A DNA stretch of 64,000 nt from contig OX485808.1 of NCBI GenBank assembly GCA_950295325.1, positions 8,806,501 to 8,870,500 on the forward strand, read 5' to 3'. Source of the DNA: Polytrichum commune (taxonomy: Eukaryota > Streptophyta > Polytrichopsida > Polytrichales > Polytrichaceae). Positions within the stretch are counted from its first letter, which is position 1; each line of letters begins with the position of its first letter. Under the pieces are notes generated by a model that did no database searches, was not told where the DNA came from, and was given only the letters and a program-made list of their open reading frames with translations. Position numbers and translations under genes: made by a program. Positions 1-10,567 of this stretch are shown here, piece after piece.

Positions 1-329
1 TATATATATACATACAAGTGCTCCCTAAAATGCATTGAAAGAAATCTAGTTAACTATAGTTATTTTGGCAGTTCTTGATTATTATTATTTTTTAAATTGG
101 GTGATAAATGAGTAGCTTCAATCCTTGACCCGTATTTGAGAATAAGGTGCACAAAATCCAAGAAAGGTTTGGTATAGTGAATAGCCATGGATTGGCATGA
201 GCAAAGTAATCAGCTACGATTGTAGTCTTTCATAGCAAAGGACAGAGCTTCACGGTTCTACCGTTTTCTTGTTTTTCCATGTTCTCAACTTCTACTTACT
301 GATTAGGTTCAAGTAATCAACGAAACTTG

Positions 330-796
330 TGTTGCATTAGCAAATCTACAATGAAGCATCGGGCAAAAATGGGATTGAAATTTGGACCTTTGTTGAGTTA
401 GTTATGGTTATCGGAACCGCATGTTTGTGAATTTCTTTATTTAATACATATATAGGTTTTAGAAGTCATGCGTCTGTGATTTTCCGAGGCTAAAATTCAC
501 ACCGTCTTTGAGTGTGGAGTAATTAATAAAATTTGAAGACGTAGTCCAATCTCTTTTGAACATGTGGATTTATGGTGTTTTTTTTTTGGATCCTCACCTA
601 ACCACACACCAATCAAATCCAATCAACAAAATTAAGCAAATAACACCCGCACACCTCACAAAATGGAAGTTGTGTGCATTAGCAAATTTGCAGTGAAGCA
701 TGGGCTAAAATTGGATTTAAAATTGAACATCTCTTCATTTAGTTATGGTTATCAGGAGTGCATGTTTGTTGATTACTTTTATTGAATACTTAAGTC
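330..796. repeat. Direct duplication, two copies about 343 bp apart
   Basis: The segment at about 330-455 (beginning GCATTAGCAAATCTACA, containing TTAGTTATGGTTATC) recurs in diverged form at about 672-796 (GCATTAGCAAATTTGCAG ... TTAGTTATGGTTATC). No coding frame of note is carried. The stretch between holds a fragment of the dispersed foldback family described at 4780-5205. Confidence 0.6.
525..665. repeat. Fragment of dispersed foldback-type repeat family
   Basis: Contains the family hallmarks GTCCAATCTCTTTTGAACA followed by ACCACACACCAATCAAAT. The same words recur near 1565-1660, 45880-45950 and 57995-58075, and in reverse orientation near 5040-5200 and 10905-11085. No ORF. Confidence 0.5.
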
Positions 797-1554
797 CTTC
801 CATGTGTGTTCACTATTGAGTGCGGAATGGTTAATAGTATCAAAGACAACTTCAAAACACTATACACTCGTGAATGTTGGAACACACAGTGAACTTCCCC
901 AAGATAACATTGTACTCCCATGTACTTGCGGTACTCAAAGATGCCATTGTAACCGTAAACTCAAACCTAACATACTCTACGTAATAGGCCACCCCTACAA
1001 CAACCCCCTACCAGTATCCCCCACCCCGTGACTCACCATATAATTTATAGAATTTACATATCGTAGGGACAAATTATTTGTAGAATCCCTCACCAGACTG
1101 ACTACAAAAATGGCTCATCAATAACAAAATTACAAAAAGATGGAAAATAACCCCCCTCATGGTAATTGTAGCTAGTGCAACAACAATCACACACATACCA
1201 TCAATGAATGAAATACTCAAAAACAAAATTAAAGATTCCAAGTACTACAATACAAAATACATTAAAACAAATTAACATAATTGCCACACAATATGCACAC
1301 TTTAAACTTATCCACAAAAGACAACTAGAAAATGGACAATTTGTTGCCAACCTCCATGACCCACCATAGAGCATCACACGGCTTACTAGATATGGGTTAT
1401 ATTTATTGGTTACTGACATAGTGTCTACTCCCTGAAAAGGGTGAAGTAATTGTACATCCAACGTCATTGCCCTTGGCCGTGACCCCAAATGTTTTATGAA
1501 CAACAAACACTCTATCCACTCTAGTCTTCGCCCCTTGGGACCAAAGTTCTTCTT

Positions 1555-1865
1555 TTAAAGTGGTTCATAGAATTTGGAGACATAGTCCAATCTCTTGTGA
1601 ACATGGGGGTGTTTATGGTGTTTGTTCTTTGATCCTCGCCTTACCACACACCAATCAAATATAAGGGTCCAATTAAGAGAAGTAACCTAATAACACCCAC
1701 ATACGTTAAGATCAAACACCAAAAAGAAGGTGACATCATGTGCTTATGAAAAGATTGGACTATTTGCTCACATTTTGCTAAGCATTCTAGGTTGTGTTGT
1801 CAACGATGTATTTGAGGGGGCCTTATGTGAACAATAAAAAAGAAAGAGAATCTTCACAGTGAGAA
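1555..1865. repeat. Dispersed foldback-type repeat, fuller copy
   Basis: Begins with GACATAGTCCAATCTCTTGT and ACCACACACCAATCAAATAT, and ends with an inverted arm (GATTGGACTATTTGCTCAC ... GAGAATCTTCAC). It has the head-to-head arm arrangement of the copy in intron 1 of the Mpv17-like gene. No coding potential. The family is inferred to be a non-autonomous foldback or MITE element. Confidence 0.5.
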
Positions 1866-2059
1866 TGATTCTAAGATATTCATATAAACTATGAAAACTA
1901 TGATGAAATCACATGTACAAAGGACAACATGGGTGGATGTGATGGTGATGAGGTTGTTGCCCCATGTTGTTATGGTGGGAGGCCCACACATGGGATCACA
2001 AGTGCAACATCCCAGGACGGCATGGGTCCAAGCTACCTAGTTAGTTGGCTATGGGCATA

Positions 2060-2545
2060 ATTTTGGGTGAGTTAACTAAGGGTGAGTTTACACTAGGCTC
2101 GAAACTCAAAAATTGATGTCCTATTGGTTGAGAGCAAAAATTTGGACCTAAGGAGTTTAGAGTAGGGTTTGGGTCCAAGGTATGGAAAAAACGAAGCAAC
2201 TCTAACGATGCATTTCTTTCCCACCAAATCTCATAGGTCTCTACTAAAAATAAAAGAACATTTTTGAGAAACCAATTTTCAAGCTTGGGTCTAATGTTGA
2301 GTTTGGATGTAAGGTAAGACACTTTTGAAAACCCCAAGTTTCTTGGACCTAGAATGTTGTGTCAACACACCCTAAGCAAAGTGATATCAACATCATCATT
2401 GTTTGCGAAAGTCTCAGGGTGGGCTCACACTAGGATCCAAGACCAAAGAGACTCTAAAGACCTTATTGGCTGAGAGCAACAATTTGGACCCCCAAGAAGT
2501 ATACAGTAGGGTCCAGGTCCAAGGTATGATAAAAGGAGGTGGCAC
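2060..2545. repeat. Two neighbouring copies of a dispersed repeat
   Basis: Copies at about 2066-2185 and 2416-2540 share the order GTGAG/GGGCT..ACACTAGG, TATTGGYTGAGAGCAA, TTTGGACC and GTCCAAGGTATG. A third copy lies at 34406-34535. No ORF is supported. These look like degraded non-autonomous elements. Confidence 0.5.
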
Positions 2546-2940
2546 TAATGTGGCTTCGGTGAAATCTTAGTGGTCCCAACTCAAGGAAATATTTCCCCTA
2601 GTTTGAAATACTTATGGGGCATCACTCAACCATATATGGATGAGTTCAATTTCTTTATTTAGCATCTGGTAGGGGCCTCCATCGTCTTATCTTTCATAGA
2701 AGAAACTTAGATAAATGTGAATAAATTGGCGCCTATATGAATAGTGAATAATCCCTCTATGAAACAATGCCTTAAGTGAATAATGCCAAGAATATAAATC
2801 CACCCAAATTTCGAAGTGGAGTTAGCTTGTGTGTATGACAAATAACTGAATAGGACCACTATGTTCACGGGACCCACATAATAAGATTACGTACTAATAT
2901 AACTCCAGGGTCTAGTGAACTGACCCAAAAGGGTGAGTAA

Positions 2941-3291
2941 GGGGTTGTTTACACCATGGACCATGAAGTTGTTCAAGGGCCATGTAAAATTTGTGATCGG
3001 TTTTTGAACTCGTCCTAGGACCACTTCGGTTTACACCAAGGAAAAAAATTAGAGTGACCATGAGTTCGAAACCCTCAAAAGACATATTTTAAGGCCTACA
3101 TTATTCATTGACATGGTCCAACGGGTTTTGTGGTGGGAAAGGCAAAAGAGGTGCTTTGGTAGAAAAAGACAAAGACATATGACAAAGAAATATTGTTATA
3201 ATAATTTTAAGGAATCGGATCATGGAAGTTGGCCCATGAAAAAAGGCCATCTTCCATGGTCCGACTTCATGGTCCATGGTGTAAACCGGCC
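2941..3291. mobile_element. Tourist-like MITE (PIF/Harbinger type), 351 bp
   Basis: The ends are inverted repeats: TTTACACCATGGACCATGAA starts near 2948, and its reverse complement sits near 3265-3285. The element is flanked by TAA at 2938-2940 and 3292-3294, the three-base target duplication characteristic of PIF/Harbinger elements. It has no transposase. A diverged, larger relative lies at 40547-41143 and shares the internal words TTGAACTCGTCC and TTTTAAGGCCTACATTAT. Confidence 0.75.
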
Positions 3292-3523
3292 TAATGTTAA
3301 CTTATTATTACACCCTAAACTCCGTAATATCAACCTCCATAATGCCACTCGCTCTCTAATATCCCGAAACCCTAGGGAACGGATGTTCGTAGTTCAAATC
3401 TCACTCCTTATTGTCACATTTCTCCCCCTTATATCATGAATTTTGTCATTAATGCAAATCACCAAAGAAGTCAACCCACACCCTCGCAATGCGCCATGTG
3501 TCAATATGTGGAGTGTCACCTTC

Positions 3524-3630
3524 TTATTCTTCTTCTTCTTCTGTCACTTGTTGGATGTTGGTGCATGCATATGCCACATCGCCCGGAAAGGCCAAGTGGA
3601 GTGGAACACACCACACCACACCACACCATT
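3524..3630. repeat. Microsatellites (TTC)n and (ACACC)n
   Basis: A TTC-rich run at about 3526-3541 and a run of CACAC-type pentamers at about 3604-3627. The surrounding 3300-3880 holds only spurious overlapping ORFs and no recognisable gene. Confidence 0.6.
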
Positions 3631-4009
3631 AGAATGTTGCACTTTGTATTATTCCATAATATCACATGCTACACTAATTCTACAATATCACGCATTAATG
3701 TTACTACTACAAAACTCCGTAATATCACGTGCACTTTGGTTGCCGGAGGTGTGATACTACGGAGTTTAGAGTGTAGCAATCTTGAAGCTTCAGCTTGGGT
3801 CCAAGCTTGATTCTTGAGCCCCAAAAGTAAGGCCCATCCATCAATTCAAGGGATGATGTTGGACCCAAACCCTAATCAATGTAAACCCACCCTGACTCGA
3901 GACTCTTGAATGTCTGTACGCCTCGCATTGGATTCAAGGGGACTCGGGCAGGAGCGGAATTGAAGCGTCGAATTCGAGTCCCAGCTAGTGTTTGGCGGCA
4001 GCAGTAGCG

Positions 4010-7000
4010 ATGGTGGGAATGGGGGGAGGATTTGGAGTTGGAGGAGGAGGGGGTTTGTCATGGCGCCCCAGCCGGATGCCTTCCAACTTCCACCGGAACA
4101 ATGCATCAGCGTCTGGCAGTGATGCGGCCATGGACGCGGAGAATCACAATGGCGCCCAGAGCAAGCCGAGCAGGGCGCGCTTTCCTCTCAAGGCCGCATT
4201 GACGGCCAGCGTGTTGGCCACCACGGGGGACACCGTAGCGCAGCTCTACGATCGGTACAAGAAGCAGAAAGCTTTTGAGAAGCAAGCCGCCATGGAGGTC
4301 GTGGAGTTGCCCCCGGGCAGGCTGCAGCAGGTGAGTTCGTGGCAATTCGTCGATCTGGGTTTGGGGGTTTGTGCAATCCGTTTGTGGTTGTTAGCTTACA
4401 AGCGGTCCAAATCGAGGCCATTGCCATTTTCCTCATCATTTTTGGAGCTCGTATGAGTGCTTTACTCATTGTCAAAGTGAAGATTCTTTTTTCTTATGGA
4501 GTGATCATATGGGTCCCCTCAATTGTGTGGACCTTAGAATGGGTAAGAATATCTGCGCAGAGAATATTAATGTAGATAATTAATATTCTACGTAGAGAAT
4601 TGGGTTGATCTGCCAAAGTAGATAGATTGGCAAATCTGAAATCAGCTAAGGCAATCAGGCCTAAAATGGACACTTTCAGCTTTGCACCCTCTTCTCCTCA
4701 GGTATCAAACATGCAATAAGTACGAGATGATTAACAAATTGAAATTGAAATCCAAGCTGTAGCCATTTTCCTTGTAATTTTGGGAGCTCATATGAATATC
4801 ATATTCATTAGCGAAGTGAAGATTCTCTTTCTTAAATGATCACGTAGGTCCCCCCAATTGTGGTGACTGTTGAACCTAGAATAATTAACACATGCTTTGT
4901 TGGTGTCGAGTCTTAGATCCACACCTAACCCACGTACCAGTCACATATGTGTCCGATCAAAACAGGAACTGAATTAGGCCCATTTACCTTAAGGTATATG
5001 GGCCTCATGTGGTCACTCTTCTTAAGTGGACACCTATATTTAAGTGGCGTATGGTAAGGCTTGTTGTTAGTATTGAGCATCTATAAGATATGTGTTACGA
5101 TGAGATTGGACTCTCTGCACAAAATAATTTAACCATTCTATGTTCAATAGTGAACACAATTGGGAGGGCCTATATGCTTGTTTAAAGAGAGAATCTTCAC
5201 TTTTACCTCTTTGTGATTCTCAATTGCATGTGCTGATCAAAACCCAACCCTGTCAAAAATATCTGTGGAGTTGGAAATGCCCACAATGGGGCCACTACTT
5301 GGGTTTCTGTAGTACATTTTGAGGTTAGAGTTGGACACTTGTTTTGCGGTGAGCAGAAAACTGTGGAGACCACACTTTCAAGTCCTGGGCAGAGTTTGGG
5401 AAGTTCAACATTATCAATTCTCTAAATGAAAATTTTCTTTTTGTAAAAATCTGGATGTTGAACGAACAGAACTGCTTCTAGAGCATGACATATGTAGAAG
5501 AGACAGCCGAGGTTCAGCCACCACATCAAGTAACAATGTTTTAAAGAGCTAGTAGCCTATGTCCATAATGATCCAAGTAATGAATGACCTATTGCATCCA
5601 AGTATGGGTTGTCATTTCTGGCAAAGCCACATACATCTTTCAGTATTTTCCTTTTTAGAACTGGTTGCTATGATGAACAGGGCGGAGTGCAATTCTTGGC
5701 CAGTGGTGTGTACTTGGAGAAAAGTTGTCCGATTGTTTCCTGGTAGTTCTGGCTGGATTATGTGATATGGCAAGTATCAATGACATGGACATGGTAGTTA
5801 TACTAAGACTTCCCTAAATTTGTATGTATGATGTTGCTGTTGCAAGATATAAGATTTAATTCTGAGATCCTGACATCTCCACAGGATGATCACAATGATC
5901 TTGGGTTTATGAAAACTGTCATGGCATTCTCCCTTCTCATAAATTGTGTCATGTGGTTTATGTGAAGGCAACAGAGGATGCAAGTTTGTGGAATCATGAC
6001 TGGCAAAGAGCGGCCCGCATGGCAAGCTACGGCTTCTTGATTTATGGGCCACTGTCACAGGTTTGGTATGAAATTCTAGATCATTTCTTGCCGCTGAAGA
6101 ACATGACAAACCTCTCAATAAAGGTATTGGGAGATTTTCTGACCAGGATTTTTTTGTAATTAAATCACCATAAGTAGTAGGCTTAATTTTCCAAGCTCCT
6201 CAAATCTTTGCAGTTAATTCAAGATTCGAGTTCTTGAATTTCTTAGGAATAGATGTGGGGGGGGGGTGTGTGTGTGCATGCATTAAACTTCTTTTTATCG
6301 TAAAGTCTTGCTAGCCTAGGAACATTCCATTACTATATTATATATTGGCAAAATGAAGTTGCTCAAATGTCCTTAAGGTTCGAGTTTTTAGGTGCACATC
6401 TTGGCGTTATCAAAAATCTATACAATATTAAGCTGAACATTACTTCATTTTCACATGTTAGATTATTAGATTATTTATAGAATTTGGGTTCTCAAGAGCA
6501 CACCTCTTCATCTCTTTGTATGATATGTGAACGCAACTTGGTGTGGTGGGTGCAGGTAGCTGCCAACCAGCTGATTTTGGGACCAATTGTTATCACACTT
6601 GTTTTTGCATGGAACAAACTGTGGGAAGGTCGTCTAGAGCAACTTCCTAATCTTTATCGCACTCGTGCTCTCCCTACTCTTATTGATGGTGAGTCCAAAC
6701 ATTCTCACTTTCAAAACATGTTCCACGATAATTATGTGGAATATAAATCTAATGCCACAATAGTGTAGAGAATTGAGCCTGGAGGAAGACCCTCCCTCCC
6801 CCCCCCTGCGGGCCACTTTAATATTGAAACTCTTTTAAAAATGAATTGTTGTCTTGTTAAAATTTACTGAAGTCTTTCGTCTTAGTGAAGCCTGTCATAT
6901 TATCTATGCCTCTCGTCCCAATTTACTGATCTACATCAATATATGTTCATGTATGTTCATGGTAAGTCATGTGGTCCATCATAATAAACATTAGTGAGAA

Positions 7001-7619
7001 CATATTACTAGATAAATAATGTGGCCCATGACAATTAGTCTAATATTTATTTTTGTGGATCGATATTCAAAGGTGTTGCCCACACTAATTCAGATATTTA
7101 GTGTAGCCATGATGCTATAGTAGATCAGTGGTTAATTTTCTAAGGTAACAGAAGCCTCACTTCTTTTGTGATGATTGTTGAACAGGTTGGAAGTTCTGGC
7201 TTCCTGCAAGTGTTCTTAATTTTGGGTAAGCTAATTATCAGAATCGTTTTCTCTTTACTGTGAATGGTAAATGATCAATCTTTATAGTGTATGATGACTC
7301 TCCATTACAATTTCAAGAGAGTTAGATAACTTCAAACTGATTACTGACTCTGAATTGCAATTTTCTAAGGAGAAACCACTTATTGCAGTGGTCCAGAAGC
7401 CCTTGGTTCTACATTTCTGCTCTCTAACAGTCATTAGTGATTGGATTCCCCGTTAAAGTCAACATCCTAATGTGATTATAATGTCTTTTGTGCAGAGTAA
7501 TCCCCTTGCAAGCACGCGTTGCATTTATGTCATCATGCTCAATATTCTGGAATTTCTACTTGTCAAACACCATGACTGCAGCTAAGGCAAAGGCTATCAC
7601 TGCAGGCAAGGCAGATTAG
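4010..7619 (+). CDS. Mpv17/PMP22-family integral membrane protein, five exons, intact
   Basis: Five exons join in phase: 4010-4330, 5968-6123, 6556-6688, 7186-7225 and 7496-7619. They give 257 residues ending at TAG 7617-7619. All introns are GT-AG. The N-terminus (about residues 1-60) is Gly- and Ser-rich and variable, consistent with a targeting extension. RFPLKAALTASVLATTGDT then opens the family domain, followed by HDWQRAARMASYGFLIYGP, LILGPIVITLVFAWNKLWEG, WKFWLPASVLNFG and VIPLQARVAF..IFWNFYL, which are the usual Mpv17/PMP22 blocks with about four membrane segments. Members sit in peroxisomal, mitochondrial or plastid inner membranes; the exact membrane and transported substrate cannot be read here. 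The layout resembles the plant subgroup containing Arabidopsis At2g42770. The upstream TTG at 3992 is not a likely start; ATG 4010 is the first in frame. The exon 2 acceptor (TGAAG|GC) was chosen because it alone keeps phase. Confidence 0.9.
4431..4560. repeat. Fragment of dispersed foldback repeat in intron 1
   Basis: Contains GAGCTCGTATGAGTGC, AAAGTGAAGATTCTT and ATCATATGGGTCCCCTCAAT, the left-arm words of the family whose fuller copy follows at 4780-5205. It lies inside intron 1 of the Mpv17-like gene. Confidence 0.5.
4780..5205. mobile_element. Foldback (long inverted-repeat) element in Mpv17 intron 1
   Basis: The left arm (about 4815-4960: GTGAAGATTCTCTTTCTTAA .. CCCCCCAATTGTG .. GAACCTAGAATAATTAA) matches the reverse complement of the right arm (about 5090-5200: AACCATTCTATGTTCAATAG .. 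CACAATTGGGAGGGCC .. AAGAGAGAATCTTCAC). The arms can pair into a long hairpin. There is no coding capacity. The same arm sequences occur singly at several other sites in the window, so it belongs to a dispersed non-autonomous family. Confidence 0.65.
6250..6275. repeat. Poly-G and (TG)n microsatellite
   Basis: A run of Gs followed by alternating TG inside intron 2 of the Mpv17-like gene. A simple repeat with no other content. Confidence 0.6.
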
Positions 7620-8300
7620 GTGAGCATCAACTCCTACCTTTTCTCTTGCAAATTGGCAACTGCGAATAATGGCCACTATCTATTTTCAAATGATGCACCC
7701 AATGACATGTTGAGTTTCTCTCCGATAATATTTCTCATCAAATCTGACATAAGAACATGCAGATGTTCTCAAAATATGTTCTTTTTTTTTGCCAATTGGC
7801 TTGCCGTGACAATCCTGATTATCTAGTGTTATGGTGCAGGAGAGATGTGTCAGCTAATCACAATTCGGCGACGTCATGGAATATGAAAAATGCGAAAGGA
7901 AATCCTTTCCTGTACACTTTTTTATATTTCGATTCCTCGAAAGGAGATCAAACACACTGACTAGAAGATATTTGACGTCCCTTCACTGGATCCAAACATA
8001 TCCCCAAATCTATCAGATGTTTGCATCATGCATCCTTGCACCTTCATGTTATGACAGTTGTCCAGTAATTATGGACTGCAACAATTTGTTGGCTTTTGTC
8101 TCTTCAATTTGCATGTTCATGTTGCAGTGAATGGGTTATGGAAGTGGAAAAAGTTGAGGGCTTTTTTGTATTCAGGTTCCGGCAGGTCTCTCTGCTGGCA
8201 GAGGTGTCATATAAGTTGTAGAGGCCCCAAATGTGTTCCCAATTGTGATTTAATTTTTTTTTGGAGCTATTGCTCTCAAGTCATGACTGGTAATTTGAGA
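7620..8300 (+). other. Probable 3' UTR of the Mpv17-like gene with an intron at 7620-7839
   Basis: The stop codon TAG is followed immediately by GTGAGC, a consensus donor. A good acceptor, ATGGTGCAG|G, ends at 7839. If it is spliced, the exon junction lies directly at the stop codon. The downstream limit of the transcript is not visible; no clear polyadenylation signal was found before about 8300. This is inferred from splice signals only. Confidence 0.45.
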
Positions 8301-8324
8301 TGCATCACAAAGTGCAGATGAGGT

Positions 8325-8425
8325 ATAAAACCCTTATTTGGTTACTTTTCTTACTAGGACACCTATATTTGAGTGGTGTGTGATTTGGTGTGGCTCCAAG
8401 AACGCATACCAAAAAGACGTGTTCC
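8325..8425. repeat. Fragment of dispersed foldback family, reverse orientation
   Basis: TTGGTTACTTTTCTTAC, ACACCTATATTTGAGTGG and TGTGTGATTTGG are the reverse-complement counterparts of the ACCACACACCAATCAAATATAGG words found in other copies. The rest of 8426-10560 contains short overlapping ORFs but nothing I can identify as a gene. Confidence 0.4.
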
Positions 8426-10567
8426 AAAAAGGATGTGGGGGCTGTGCCTGATCCTCGACGTGGGGCACCAGATCCTCTTGTAAGTCTTTGCAATATGAGA
8501 TGTTGCTGGAGCGACATCTTGTGAACCTAGTGCCTCCTGTGCATCGTCGCCTTCCTCATTGTTGCTAGACTTGGACCCGGATCCTGAGTACAAACCAACC
8601 AACTCGATTGGTATCTTGAAGGAGCTTGAAGCTCAGAGTAGCAGCCTCTCTAGTTATTAACATCTTTTCCCCTAGCCTAAACCTCAATCCATGAAGAAAT
8701 TGCAGCACTGTGATTGCCATCTGAAGCCTATGGTATCTGATGCAACTCGCATGAATCTCAAAGTGAATGCATGAGGTCTGAGGCCTATTAAATTTATAGC
8801 CACCTGAATGTCGGAATTTGTCGGCCAACCTTCGTTGTTTCAACGATTAGCAACCTTAATCGTATCGTTGCATGATCAGTCCACTAACCTTGCTGTGTGC
8901 TCATCGATCATCTGCTTCATCCTGCTATTGATCCTGCTGCAAAATGTGGGTATTTCGGGCGCCTGCAGGGCCTTTACTTGCTGCAAGCGACTTCGGCAGC
9001 CACCACAATCTCCACAGGTTGCACGACATGCAACCTGTTTTCATTTGGAGCGCAGCTCTCAAAAACTATCCGTGCATAGCTGCCCTCCAAATGTGTCGAA
9101 AGCACATGATAAATCTTGTCTACCAATTATCATGTGCTTCTTGATCACATTCAATTGTTGAATATGGACAATTGTTTGCATACTAATTCAACCCATGCCG
9201 TTCTGGAGCATTGCACTGGTGCTTCCCTACCATTTCAGAACGATGGGCACTGGTGAAGGATTGTGGGCAACGATGAAGGATTGTTGGGTAACGGCTACTA
9301 ATGAGATCATGACCACCACCACATTGTTCGTTGTATAGTAATTTACTCCATTGGTAAGATGACTTCACATAAGTGCAAACTCAATTTCACGAACCTTCTA
9401 ACAATGTTACCAAAGTCTTCTACCAATTTCTTGAACTTTCTGAATTAGTTCATGATTCTTCTAAACCGACTTGACATGTGGCACACCCCAATTCCAGGAT
9501 AGTGGACCTTTACACCTAGCAACTTCATGAATCTTCCATACCAATTTCACGAATCTTTTCACTTTGTGGTTTTCGTGTTCTTAATTTCTCAACTTCTTGC
9601 CTCCTCGTTTCGCATTTTTTGCCTTCTCATTGTTCATTGGCTCTTCTTTGTTTTGTGTGTTTACATGGAAGCCTCTAGCCTTGATGTCGATTTTTTCTTT
9701 GGTCATTCATCATTGTACCTTGAAGATGGAAGTAAGCAATGCTAGTTTGAACAATCACATTAATGATGATGTACAAACAATCACTATGGACAAGGTCCTA
9801 GGTTGGATAAGAGTGGTCAATCAAAATTTTGGTAGAGCTAGTTGTAAGAAGCAATCAAGAGAATCTTATACACGATGTACCGTTTCTTGTGAAATAAAAT
9901 TATACAATTCATGAAAATGATTTTTTGATGTTGTGAATATGGGTACCGAATAATGAAATTGTTCACAACATGTAGTGAAATTGTTTAGGGTTAAAGTAGT
10001 TGTCTAGATAGTGAACTTGGTTCCTAATTCCAATGAAATCACTAGAACCTATTGCTAAATTGGTTTGTAAAATCATGAAATTGAGTTTGCACTTCTATGA
10101 ATTCATCTTACCAAAGGCGTATAACAAGAAGGAAACATCTTTTGTCTAAGGCATACTTGTGATGTCAATAGTGCAAAGGATAAGTTCTCTTGAGGAAGGT
10201 TACGTCATAAAATAATGATTTGGGGGGCTTTTGGAAAATTATCAGACAAGAAGTTGAGGCACCATCAAAGGATCACATCCATATCATTAGAATTTCAAAA
10301 ATACAGGTGATCCTAGCATAATGAACTTAGGAGCTAATAGAGTCTTGAGTATTGGAAATGCAAATGCAAATAATTTGAAAGCAGGCACGAAGTGCTCCAA
10401 CAATGAGGTGCAAAATGTGTCTTTCACGAAAAAGAAACATGCCGCAGTGGCTCTGGGGTGGTCAATAAAATCTGAAACCTCAGTTCACCACTCAAAATAT
10501 AGAATTAGCTGTCATTCTCTAAATCTAGGAAAATTTGTGAGCACATACAGGGAATTGAAGGCGATTC
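8426..10567. other. Intergenic stretch, no gene recognised
   Basis: This separates the 3' ends of two convergent genes. Short overlapping ORFs around 8565-9161 occur on both strands without a recognisable protein. The end facing 10568 must include the 3' UTR of the callose synthase gene. Confidence 0.4.

Noticed and set aside
3436-3810. Overlapping 124- and 103-codon plus-strand ORFs
   Set aside because: They span microsatellites and a repeat fragment just upstream of the Mpv17-like gene. No domain and no splice-consistent continuation.
8565-9161. Cluster of ORFs on both strands, first suspected to be a retrotransposon gag relic
   Set aside because: I could not match any stretch to a gag, zinc-knuckle or other domain, and the frames are short and overlapping.
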